From Luteimonas salinisoli (GTDB taxonomy: Bacteria > Pseudomonadota > Gammaproteobacteria > Xanthomonadales > Xanthomonadaceae): a stretch of 64,000 nt of DNA. The translations under genes and the position numbers were made by a program. The notes beneath the pieces are model-generated. The model made no database searches and had not been told where the DNA came from. It was given only the letters and a program-made list of their open reading frames with translations. Below are positions 16,924-24,336 of this stretch, one piece after another (within the stretch, counting starts at the first letter, position 1; the number at the start of each line of letters is the position of its first letter). The stretch covers positions 1 to 64,000 of the forward strand of contig NZ_JACCKA010000072.1 of NCBI RefSeq assembly GCF_013425525.1, written 5' to 3'.

Positions 16924-17664
16924 ATGCGCCTCCAGCTCTGCACCTGGCCCGAGATCGAGACCTACCTTGCCCGTTCGACCGGGATCATCGTGCCGATCGG
17001 ATCGACCGAGCAGCACGGTCCCAACGGCCTGATCGGCACCGACGCGATCTGCCCCGAGGTCGTGGCCGCGGAAGTCGGCGAACGCATCGGCGCCCTGGTC
17101 GCGCCGACGCTGTCGATCGGCATGGCCCAGCACCACCTCGCGTTCCCCGGCTCGCTGGCGCTGCGGCCGACCACGCTGATCGCGGTGATCCGCGACGTGG
17201 TGCAGTCGCTCGCGGTGCACGGCTTCCGCCACGTGTATTTCTTCAACGGCCACGGCGGCAACGTCGCCACCGCGCATGCCGCGTTCGCCGAGATCCATTC
17301 CGATGCCAGCTTCGCCGGCGGCGAGGGCGGGCTGCGCCTGAAGCTGGCCAACTGGTACATGGGCGGGCGCGTGCAGCGGCTCTCGCGCGAGCTGTTCGCC
17401 GACAGCGAGGGCAGTCACGCCACGCCTTCGGAGATCTCGCTGACCTGGCACGCCCATCCGGACCGCGCCCGGCCGATGACGATGACGCCGCGGCTCGCCC
17501 CGCAGGCCGAATTCGGCGATGCCCGCGACTACCGGCAGAAGTTCCCCGACGGGCGCATCGGCTCGGACCCGTCGCTGGCCAGCATCGAGGCCGGGACACG
17601 CCTGTTCGAAGCGAGCGTGGTCGACACCATCGAGGACTACCAGGCGTTCCTGGCGCAGGGCTGA
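16924..17664 (+). CDS. creatininase family amidohydrolase
   Basis: A 246-residue metal-dependent hydrolase of the creatininase family. Metal ligands and signature segments are visible: VPIGSTEQHGPNGLIGTD (E, H and D ligands), FFNGHGGNVATA, and the later acidic segment SEGSHATPSEISL. The family includes creatinine amidohydrolases and the amide hydrolases of riboflavin/F420 and mycofactocin pathways (MftE); none of those neighbours is present, so the substrate is unknown. It lies 61 bases after the racemase-like gene in the same direction, possibly one operon acting on amino-acid derivatives. No signal peptide; cytoplasmic. Confidence 0.85.
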   Translation: MRLQLCTWPEIETYLARSTGIIVPIGSTEQHGPNGLIGTDAICPEVVAAEVGERIGALVAPTLSIGMAQHHLAFPGSLALRPTTLIAVIRDVVQSLAVHGFRHVYFFNGHGGNVATAHAAFAEIHSDASFAGGEGGLRLKLANWYMGGRVQRLSRELFADSEGSHATPSEISLTWHAHPDRARPMTMTPRLAPQAEFGDARDYRQKFPDGRIGSDPSLASIEAGTRLFEASVVDTIEDYQAFLAQG

Positions 17665-17724
17665 GTCGGGGACACCGGCTCTGCGCCGTGGCGGCGGGCG
17701 CACCGCAGCGACGACGCAGCCGCG

Positions 17725-17991
17725 TCAGCGCAGCTGGCTGTCCTTGCTGCCGCGGCGGTTGTATCCCCCGGCCGCGCCGGCCTCGCGGTCCTGCGCCTCC
17801 TGGCAGGCCACGCACAGGCGCACCCCGGGCACCGCCTCGCGGCGTGCCGCGGGAATCGGCTCGTCGCATTCCTCGCAGCGCGACAGCCCGGGGCCCGCGC
17901 GCAGCCGGCTGCGGACGCGCCTGATGCCGTCCTTCACCGTCGCGTCGATCTGATCCTGCACGGCGCCGTCGCCGGCCCAGCCGGTGGCCAT
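17725..17991 (-). CDS. DksA/TraR C4-type zinc finger protein (YbiI-like)
   Basis: An 88-residue protein starting MATGWAGDGAVQDQID, typical of the YbiI branch of the DksA/TraR family. The four-cysteine zinc finger is intact: RCEECDEPI and RLCVACQ. Full DksA has a coiled coil with acidic tip residues that enters the RNA polymerase secondary channel; here that coil is very short, so the protein may act differently from DksA. The ATG at 17991 matches the family start better than the GTG 12 bases upstream. Its regulatory target is unknown. Confidence 0.85.
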   Translation of the reverse strand: MATGWAGDGAVQDQIDATVKDGIRRVRSRLRAGPGLSRCEECDEPIPAARREAVPGVRLCVACQEAQDREAGAAGGYNRRGSKDSQLR

Positions 17992-18110
17992 GTCCGCCTC
18001 CACAATCGCGTTCGCACTGGTCGCGGCAAGGATATCCGCAACGCGCTGAACGCCGCGCGACAGCGCCCGTGCCGCGGCGCCGGGATCGCGCAGCGGCGAA
18101 ACGCGCCGCT

Positions 18111-18311
18111 CTACTCGCCGGAACCGTCTATCCGGGTGAGCACGCGGGTCACGCCGAGCACTTCGATACGGCCGCCGGACTTGCGGAAGGCGGCGAGATC
18201 CTCGGAGATGCGTTCGCTGGTCACGCGCTTGTCGGTGCCGCCCTCGGCGGCGCTGCGCGTCTGCCGCGGGTGCGGCGACTTGGCTTTGGATTTGGTCGGT
18301 CTTGAGGACAT
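18111..18311 (-). CDS. small conserved basic protein
   Basis: A 66-residue protein with a basic Ser/Lys/Pro-rich N-terminus (SSRPTKSKAKSPHPRQ) and a short folded C-terminal half (VTSERISEDLAAFRKSGGRIEVLGVTRVLTRID). I recognise no named family, but the composition shift between disordered head and ordered tail looks like a real protein. It is 16 bases downstream of the YkgJ-like gene stop in the same direction, so probably in that operon. The tail resembles small nucleic-acid-associated proteins only in charge; no function is assigned. Confidence 0.6.
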   Translation of the reverse strand: MSSRPTKSKAKSPHPRQTRSAAEGGTDKRVTSERISEDLAAFRKSGGRIEVLGVTRVLTRIDGSGE

Positions 18312-18327
18312 GGCTTCCTGTGAAGCT

Positions 18328-18666
18328 TCAGTACATGGTCAGGGGAATGCCGCGCCGCAGCTGCGCGTGATGGGTGGTGCGGATTTCGCGGCAGTAGGGG
18401 CCGCCCATCGCGAACTTCCGGCACACCGCCGGGCGCTGGTCGTAGATCGTGCAGCACATCCGCAGCGGATCGACGGCGACGCACCAGCCCTCCTCGTCGC
18501 GCGCCATCACCGGCAGGCCACGCTCGGTGCGGGCGGTCAGGTGGCCGGGCACGCGGTCGTCGGGGTCGAGCACCACGGTGAGCCGGCAGCAGATCGCGTC
18601 GCAGCGCCCGCAGGAGACCTCGTCGCCGGTCCCGTCGCCGTGTCCGCAGGCCTTCGCGTCCTTCAT
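18328..18666 (-). CDS. YkgJ family cysteine-cluster protein
   Basis: A 112-residue protein of the YkgJ (CxxxCxxCC zinc/iron-cluster) family. Cysteines occur as VSCGRCDAICCRL, WCVAVDPLRMCCTIYDQRPAVCR and GPYCRE, eight or more conserved positions suited to binding metal. The family is annotated as Fe-S oxidoreductase-like, but the biochemical activity is unclear. The start overlaps the stop of the upstream methyltransferase gene as ATGA, so the two are translationally coupled. The genomic link between a YkgJ protein and a lysine-type methyltransferase may be functional. Confidence 0.85.
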   Translation of the reverse strand: MKDAKACGHGDGTGDEVSCGRCDAICCRLTVVLDPDDRVPGHLTARTERGLPVMARDEEGWCVAVDPLRMCCTIYDQRPAVCRKFAMGGPYCREIRTTHHAQLRRGIPLTMY

Positions 18667-19340
18667 GCCACTTCCGCCGTGAGGACGGCGGCACGGCGGT
18701 AGCCCAGCAGGCGACCCCGGAACGGCGGCGTGTCGCCCTCGGTCATCGCCCTGCGCTGTTCGGAGGGCGAATAGCCCTGCGCCACCATCGCCCGGGTGAA
18801 GGCGCCGCCGTTGCCGCGACCCGGGTCGGCGATCAGCACCTCGGCCTCCGGCTGCGCATGGCGCTGCACCAGCGCTGCCAGCTGGGCGACATGGCGGCGC
18901 TCGTAGAGCACGTCGCTGCCGATGATCAGATCGAAGCGGCCGAGCGAGGCGGCCGGCGCATCCCAGCTGAGGGTCCGGTACGGCACCGCGTCCAGGCCAT
19001 TGAGCGCGGCGTTGTAGGCCAGGAACACCTCGGCCAGCGGGTGGTGGTCGCTGGCGACGATGTCGGCGCCGCGGGCGCGCAGCACCAGGCTGGCCAGGCC
19101 CAGCCCGCAGCCGAGTTCGAGGATCCGCTTGCCGGCGACATCGTGGCCGGCCATGGCATCGGCCAGCACGCGGCCCGACGGCCAGACCTGGCCGAACAGG
19201 CTCCACTGCGCCGAACAGATGCCGGCGCGCTGCGCCAGCAGGTCCGGATCGGCGAACTGCTGGACGTCGGCCAGGGCGCGGATGCGGTAGTCGCTGCCGC
19301 CGAAGGCGTGGACGCGGATGTGGGTGTGATAACCAGGCAC
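18663..19340 (-). CDS. class I SAM-dependent methyltransferase (METTL/ETFB-lysine methyltransferase-like)
   Basis: A 225-residue protein of the family-16-like methyltransferases, which include eukaryotic and bacterial protein-lysine methyltransferases. Motif I is ILELGCGLGLASLVL; the acidic ribose contact is in IVASDHHP; the post-I segment LIIGSDVLYERRHVAQLAAL carries the D/E-x-x-Y-like catalytic region. The start is a GTG (19340) with GGGAG five bases upstream, giving PGYHTHIRVHAFGG; I see no better upstream start. It overlaps the YkgJ gene by four bases. A protein substrate such as ETF-beta or a translation factor is plausible but only inferred. Confidence 0.8.
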   Translation of the reverse strand: MPGYHTHIRVHAFGGSDYRIRALADVQQFADPDLLAQRAGICSAQWSLFGQVWPSGRVLADAMAGHDVAGKRILELGCGLGLASLVLRARGADIVASDHHPLAEVFLAYNAALNGLDAVPYRTLSWDAPAASLGRFDLIIGSDVLYERRHVAQLAALVQRHAQPEAEVLIADPGRGNGGAFTRAMVAQGYSPSEQRRAMTEGDTPPFRGRLLGYRRAAVLTAEVA

Positions 19341-19713
19341 GGAGGCTCCCGTTGGGCCGGGTCCCGCAAGGGGACGGAGGCACGAGGCAGGGAGCGGAAC
19401 GGCACCGGATCGGCCGCGGGACGCGCGAAACCACGAGCAGCCGGACCATCTTACGCCCCGCGAGCCGATCTCAGTGCTTGCGGAGGGGAAAACCGCCGAG
19501 CGCTTCAGCCGCCAGCGGGGCAGCCGGCGATCCCTGCCCCGCAACGGCGTCCGGTTCCGCGCACCGTCCGGCCGCTGCATGAACACAGGGCGACGCATGG
19601 CCACGGTACCGCGTCGCGGGCGCGACCGCGGCGAGCCGCTTCCGGTAGTCTTGCGCCGTCGCGGCGCCGTCCCGCTCCGCGCCGCGCGCCTACCTCCACA
19701 GACGGACCCGAGC
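19341..19713. other. 373-base intergenic region between divergent genes
   Basis: This stretch separates the methyltransferase gene (minus) from the DUF2388 gene (plus) and must hold both promoters. It has purine-rich patches but I see no convincing -35/-10 pair, repeat or small gene. Confidence 0.5.
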
Positions 19714-20013
19714 ATGCCCCGTACCGCCTTCGCCCTGCTCCTGCTCGCGCTTTCCGCGCCGGCCATGGCCGCCAGCTTCGCCGGCACGTCCGCCGGCGCC
19801 TCTTCCGCCGGATCCTCCGCCTCGTCGGGCAGCACCTCCGGCGACGACAAGGTGGTGCTCCAGGCCCGCGACGACGCCGCCGGCTTCGTCGCCAGCGACG
19901 GCCGCATCCGCGGCGCCCGCCTGGAGGCGGCGTTGCGTCTGCTGCGCGAACGCAGCGAACGAGCGCGCCGCGCCAGCGACATGCAGCTGGCGCAGGCGAT
20001 CCTGGCGCAGTGA
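19714..20013 (+). CDS. DUF2388 exported protein
   Basis: A 99-residue protein with a cleavable signal peptide (AFALLLLALSAPAMAA). The short mature body matches the DUF2388 pattern: a Ser/Gly/Ala-rich start (SFAGTSAGASSAGSS), then DDKVVLQARDDAAGFVASDGRIRGARLEAAL and an alpha-helical end. Its stop overlaps the GTG start of the next gene (GTGA). DUF2388 proteins are periplasmic, occur mainly in gammaproteobacteria and have no known function. Coupling to a DUF4105 protein suggests a shared envelope complex or substrate. Confidence 0.8.
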   Translation: MPRTAFALLLLALSAPAMAASFAGTSAGASSAGSSASSGSTSGDDKVVLQARDDAAGFVASDGRIRGARLEAALRLLRERSERARRASDMQLAQAILAQ

Positions 20014-21833
20014 ACCGCCCCCGGCGGCCGCCCCGCCGGGGCTGGCCGCTGCTGCTGCTCCTGCTCGGCTGGACGGCGCCCTCCGCCGTACTCGCGTGGG
20101 AGGTGACGGGTACGGCCTCGCCGGCGCAGCATGGGGCTGCCCGGCGGCTGCTGGAGCGGTCCCTGGAACGCCTGCCCCGGACGTGGCGCGAATCGCTGCC
20201 GCCGGACGGCGTCGTGGAATGGCGCGACGATCTGCCGCGCGGCGTTCACGGCCATGCCAGGGGGCGCCGCATCCGGCTCGACGCGGCCCTGCTCGAGGAC
20301 TGGATGGCGCGCCCGGCCGAGATCGGCGCCGACGATCCGGCGGTGCGCGCGGCGCTCGCCGCCGCGATCCATGAACTGGCGCACCTGTACGACCGCTCGC
20401 CGGCCGGCGGCCTGTCGCGCGATCCGCGCCTGCTCGACCTCGCCGGCTGGCAGGTGCGGCCGTTCCGGGCGGGCCTGCGGACCCGCAATGCCTTCGGCGA
20501 GCGCAGCCCGGACCGCTACGAACTGGCGAGCCCCGCCGAGTTCGTGGCCGTCAACCTCGAGTACTTCCTGCTCGATCCCGAGTACGGCTGCCGCAGGCCG
20601 GCGTTGTACCGCTACTTCGCCGCCCATTTCGAGCACGCACCGCCCGTGGCCGGCTGCGCGCCCGGGATGCCGCTGCTGCTGGCCGAGATCGAGGCCGGCG
20701 CCGGCAGCCCGCTGCTGCCGCTCGATCCGGCGCGCGTGCACGCGGTGGACTACCTGCTGGCGGAGGGCAACGCGCGGGTCATGAGCCGCTGGGGGCACGG
20801 CATGCTGCGCCTGGTGGTCTGCGCACCGGGACGCGCCCCCGGCCCGGACTGCCGGCTCGACCTGCAACACCATCTGGTGCTGTCGTTCCGCGCCTTCGTC
20901 GACGACGTGCAGATCTCCAGCTGGCGCGGCCTCACCGGCTCCTATCCGTCGCGCCTGTACGTCCTGCCGCTGGGGCAGGTGATCGACGAGTACACCGGCG
21001 TAGAGCTGCGCGGCCTGCAGTCGATCCCGCTGGCGCTGCGCCGCGACGAGGTCGCCGCCCTGCTCGAGCGCGCGGCGCAGGTGCACTGGAGCTACGACGG
21101 CCGCTACACCTTCCTCGGCAACAACTGCGCGGTCGAGACCTTCAAGCTGCTGCACGACGGCGTGCCGCGGCTGGCCGCGGCGCGCCTGGCCAGCATCACC
21201 CCGACCGCGCTGCTGCGGCGCCTGGAGCGCGCCGGCATCGCCGACAGCGCCGTGCTCGACGATCTCGGCCGGGCGCAGCGCGAAGGCCACTACTTCGCAC
21301 CGGCCAGCGCCCGCTACCAGGCGATGTTCGAGGTCGCGCGGCAATCCCTGGCGCTGCCGCAGACGCGCGTGGAGCAGTGGCTGGACCTGTCGGCATCCGC
21401 GCGCCGGCCGTGGCTGGGCGAGGCCGATCTGCGCACGGCGGCCGCGCTGCTGCTGCTCGAGCAGGCGGCGCTGCGGCGCCAGGAGCTGCTGGCGCGCGAT
21501 GCGCTCAAGCGGCGCCTGTCCGGCAACGACACGGGGCGCGGCGAGGTGGCCGGGCTGCTGCAGCTGGAGGGACTGTTCAGCCGCCCGGCACAATTGCTGC
21601 CCGATGGCGGATACGGCCTGCCGCAGCGGGCCGAGCGGGACGAGCTGGCGCGCGCGGGGGCGGATCGCGCCCGCGATCGCCAGCAACAGCGCGAACGGCT
21701 GCACGCGGCAGCGCGCGACTGGCTGCCGCCGCAGCGCCGGACGGAACTGGAGGAGACCGAGGCGAATGCCGAACTGATCTCCGCCAGGCTGCGCGAGCTG
21801 CATCGCGCGCAGGACGGGCTGCAGCTGCGCTGA
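20010..21833 (+). CDS. DUF4105 envelope protein with HExxH motif
   Basis: A 607-residue protein with an N-terminal hydrophobic segment (GWPLLLLLLGWTAPSAVLA), so exported or anchored. Near residue 125 is HELAHLYDR, an HExxH motif of zinc peptidase type, followed by EFVAVNLEYFL, where a further acidic ligand could sit. Around residue 370 is the DUF4105 core with FLGNNCAVETFKLL, whose conserved Asn-Cys recalls papain/NlpC-like folds. The C-terminal 150 residues are helical and Arg/Gln-rich. The GTG start overlaps the DUF2388 stop. Possible role: peptidoglycan or envelope-protein processing. Nobody to my knowledge has shown its activity. Confidence 0.8.
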   Translation: MNRPRRPPRRGWPLLLLLLGWTAPSAVLAWEVTGTASPAQHGAARRLLERSLERLPRTWRESLPPDGVVEWRDDLPRGVHGHARGRRIRLDAALLEDWMARPAEIGADDPAVRAALAAAIHELAHLYDRSPAGGLSRDPRLLDLAGWQVRPFRAGLRTRNAFGERSPDRYELASPAEFVAVNLEYFLLDPEYGCRRPALYRYFAAHFEHAPPVAGCAPGMPLLLAEIEAGAGSPLLPLDPARVHAVDYLLAEGNARVMSRWGHGMLRLVVCAPGRAPGPDCRLDLQHHLVLSFRAFVDDVQISSWRGLTGSYPSRLYVLPLGQVIDEYTGVELRGLQSIPLALRRDEVAALLERAAQVHWSYDGRYTFLGNNCAVETFKLLHDGVPRLAAARLASITPTALLRRLERAGIADSAVLDDLGRAQREGHYFAPASARYQAMFEVARQSLALPQTRVEQWLDLSASARRPWLGEADLRTAAALLLLEQAALRRQELLARDALKRRLSGNDTGRGEVAGLLQLEGLFSRPAQLLPDGGYGLPQRAERDELARAGADRARDRQQQRERLHAAARDWLPPQRRTELEETEANAELISARLRELHRAQDGLQLR

Positions 21834-21837
21834 GGCG

Positions 21838-22296
21838 CTACCCCGGCTCGCGGCCCCACAGGTGGGGCGGCCGGCGCCGGACCGGCTGCGTCTTGACGAT
21901 CGCGGTGCTGGTCTCGGCCTGTTCGGCGATACGGTCGAGGATCTCGTCGAGCTGCGCCATCGAGCGCACGTGCAGCCGGGCGATGTAGCAGTCGTCGCCC
22001 GTGACCTTGTCGCACTCGCAGAACTCCGGGATCCCGACCAGCAACTGCTGTACCGCCTGCAGCCTGCCGGGCAGCGGCCGAATGCGGACGATCGCCTGCA
22101 GCGGGTAGCCCAATGCCTGCGGATCGATGTCGACACCGAAGCCGCGGATCACCCCGCGCTCCTGCAGCCTCCGCACCCGCTCCGCGACGCCGGGCGAGGA
22201 CAGCCCGACCTCCGCCGCCAGCCGCTTGAGCGAGATCCGCGCATCGGTGCTGAGCACCTCGAGGATGCGACGGTCGATGTCGTCGACGCCGGACAT
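21838..22296 (-). CDS. Lrp/AsnC family transcriptional regulator
   Basis: A 152-residue regulator with an N-terminal helix-turn-helix (IDRRILEVLSTDARISLKRLAAEVGLSSPGVAERVRRLQERGVI) and a C-terminal RAM effector domain (VRIRPLPGRLQAVQQLL, CDKVTGDDCYIARLHVRSMAQLDEIL). It is divergent from an EamA-type exporter over a short AT-rich gap. That arrangement usually means the regulator controls the exporter in response to an amino acid or related metabolite. It is convergent with DUF4105, four bases away. Confidence 0.9.
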   Translation of the reverse strand: MSGVDDIDRRILEVLSTDARISLKRLAAEVGLSSPGVAERVRRLQERGVIRGFGVDIDPQALGYPLQAIVRIRPLPGRLQAVQQLLVGIPEFCECDKVTGDDCYIARLHVRSMAQLDEILDRIAEQAETSTAIVKTQPVRRRPPHLWGREPG

Positions 22297-22418
22297 CAGG
22301 AAGAATCCTTACTTTTGTTAATAAATAAAGGTCGATACCCGAATTTCATGCATCAAACCCCTGTCATCTGCCACCACGTTGCTGGATTCTAAGCCCCGCA
22401 TCTCGGAGGAGTCGAATC
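22297..22418. promoter_or_regulatory. AT-rich divergent promoter region for Lrp regulator and EamA exporter
   Basis: This 122-base gap contains the most AT-rich run in the neighbourhood (TTTTGTTAATAAATAAAGG near 22315-22332), in sharp contrast to the GC-rich surroundings. This is expected for Lrp-family binding and bendable promoter DNA. GGAGGAG (22405-22411) serves the exporter's TTG start. Confidence 0.45.
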
Positions 22419-23354
22419 TTGGAAAAGCGCACCCGGGGCACGATCGAAATGAGCGTGGCGATGGCCATTCTCGGGACCATCGGCTGGTTCGTGGTGGTCT
22501 CCGGACGGCCGCCCCAGGACGTGGTGTTCTGGCGCTGCGTATTCGGGGCCGCCACGCTGCTGGTGGTCTGCGCCGCACGCGGGTTGCTGCGCGGCGGGCT
22601 GCCCTGGCGCACGCTGGGCCTTGCCGCGCTCGGCGGGGCGGCCATCGTCGCGAACTGGCTGCTGCTGTTCGCGGCGTTCCCGCGCGCCTCGATCTCGGTC
22701 GCCACGGCGGTCTACAACACCCAGCCGTTCATGCTGGTGGCGCTGGGCGCGCTGCTGTTCGGCGAGCGCCTGACGATGGCGGGCGTGGCGTGGCTGGGCG
22801 CGGCCTTCGTCGGGGTCGTGCTGATCGTGCAGGCCAGGCCGGATGCCGGGTACGTCGGTCCGGGATTCGTCTCCGGGGTCCTCCTGGCGCTGGGCGCGGC
22901 GTTCCTCTACGCCTTGGCGGCGATCGTCGCCAAGAAGCTCGACGGCACCCCGCCGCACCTCGTCGCCCTGGTCCAGGTCGGGGTCGGCGTGGTGCTGCTG
23001 GCGCCGTTCGCGGACTTCTCCGATCTGCCCGCCGGCGCCCGCAGCTGGGGGGCGCTGGTGGCGCTGGGGGTGATCCACACCGGGCTGATGTACATCCTGC
23101 TCTACGGCGCGATCCAGAAGCTGCCCACCCGGCTGACCGGATCGCTCACCTTCATCTACCCGGTCGCGGCGATCGCGGTCGACGCGCTGGCCTTCGGCCA
23201 CCGCCTGCAGCCGGCGCAACTGCTGGGTGCGGCGATCATCCTCGTGGCGGCGGCGGGAATGAACCGCGGCTGGGGCGGCGCGCGCGCAGCCAGCCCACCT
23301 GAGACGGTCGCGCCGCCGGGGTTCAGGTGTCGGCGCGGTCGAGGTGTCGGCTGA
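22419..23354 (+). CDS. EamA/DMT family transporter
   Basis: A 311-residue membrane protein with about ten helices in two EamA repeats (helices such as AMAILGTIGWFVVVSG, TLGLAALGGAAIVANWLLLFAAF, and ALVALGVIHTGLMYILLYGAIQ). EamA/DMT proteins are drug/metabolite exporters, commonly of amino acids or their derivatives. The TTG at 22419 is chosen because a near-perfect GGAGGAG lies 7 bases upstream; an ATG ten codons later would lack one. Its tail is Arg/Pro-rich and overlaps the convergent hydrolase gene by 32 bases, so the last residues may be dispensable. The divergent Lrp-type regulator probably controls it. Confidence 0.85.
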   Translation: MEKRTRGTIEMSVAMAILGTIGWFVVVSGRPPQDVVFWRCVFGAATLLVVCAARGLLRGGLPWRTLGLAALGGAAIVANWLLLFAAFPRASISVATAVYNTQPFMLVALGALLFGERLTMAGVAWLGAAFVGVVLIVQARPDAGYVGPGFVSGVLLALGAAFLYALAAIVAKKLDGTPPHLVALVQVGVGVVLLAPFADFSDLPAGARSWGALVALGVIHTGLMYILLYGAIQKLPTRLTGSLTFIYPVAAIAVDALAFGHRLQPAQLLGAAIILVAAAGMNRGWGGARAASPPETVAPPGFRCRRGRGVG

Positions 23355-24246
23355 ACCAGGCGGAGATCGCGGCGCGCAGCGCCTCCAGCGCCGCCGACGC
23401 GGCGGGGGCGTGCGCCATGCCCTCGATCGCCTGCAGGCGCAGACGGCCGGCATGGACTTCGCCGTAGTGCGGCTGCAGCGCCTCCAGCGCTGCGGCGGCA
23501 TGGACCCCGTCGACCATCGCGTCGTCCGCCCCCTGCAGGATCAGCAGCGCCGGGGGCGGCTCGCCGGCGGCGATGTCGGCCGCGCGCGATCCCGCATCCG
23601 AGCGTGCCGCCAGCGCGCGCGCGCGATCGGTCCAGGCGTAGCTACCGCCGGTCGCCCGCTCCCAGGCGTCCACCGATGCGCCAAGCCCGGTCGAGGCGTT
23701 GAGCACCACCGCGGCGGACGCGGACACGTCGCGTTCGGCCAGTGCGTAGAATGCCGCCGCCCCACCGGCCGAGAATCCGAACAGGCCGACGGCCGCATCG
23801 CGATCCAGGCAGCCTGCGGCACGCAGCGCGGCCACGATCGCCGGCAGCTCCTTCGCGGCCGCCATGACCACCGGTTCGAACACGCCGCTGGCGAGATCCT
23901 CGGTCTGGCGTCGCGCCAGCTCGCCGGGTGCGGGCGCGCGGGCGCCGAACAGCGGCAGCCCCAGGTACACCTTGACCGCCGGCACCCCGTCCAGCGGCAA
24001 CAACTCCATCAACTCGCGTTCGCTCGCCGGCGGGCCGAACCCGTGCCAGAGCAGGATCGGCGCCAGTTCCACCGTGCGCGGGACGCGCAGGATGGCCGGC
24101 ACGCCCGCCAGGGTGGTGCTCACGGTCGCAGTACCCGGCGCGGTTGCGCCAGGCGCCGGGCACAGCCGCCGCTCGCCGTCGCCGGCGATGCATGCGCCCG
24201 CCGCCAACAGCAGCGACAGGATCGAGATTGCGCGTGGCACGCCCAT
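23323..24246 (-). CDS. exported alpha/beta hydrolase (dienelactone-hydrolase-like)
   Basis: A 307-residue protein with an N-terminal signal sequence (AISILSLLLAAGACIAG). The Cys is not preceded by Leu at -3, so a lipoprotein site is weak. The alpha/beta-hydrolase triad can be placed: Ser in FGFSAGGAAAF, Asp in LQGADDAMVDG and His in EGMAHAPA. The oxyanion-side HGFGPP follows strand 3. The closest family type is dienelactone hydrolase-like or prolyl-oligopeptidase-like esterases; the substrate is unknown. The ATG at 24246 gives the signal peptide directly. Confidence 0.75.
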   Translation of the reverse strand: MGVPRAISILSLLLAAGACIAGDGERRLCPAPGATAPGTATVSTTLAGVPAILRVPRTVELAPILLWHGFGPPASERELMELLPLDGVPAVKVYLGLPLFGARAPAPGELARRQTEDLASGVFEPVVMAAAKELPAIVAALRAAGCLDRDAAVGLFGFSAGGAAAFYALAERDVSASAAVVLNASTGLGASVDAWERATGGSYAWTDRARALAARSDAGSRAADIAAGEPPPALLILQGADDAMVDGVHAAAALEALQPHYGEVHAGRLRLQAIEGMAHAPAASAALEALRAAISAWFSRHLDRADT

Positions 24247-24336
24247 GGGTCGCCTCCGAGCGCATGCTGGCACGTGCCGCGCCACATCGTCCAGCGCGCG
24301 GCGCGTAAACCCGTCATCCGTAGTCGCGACGGAGCT

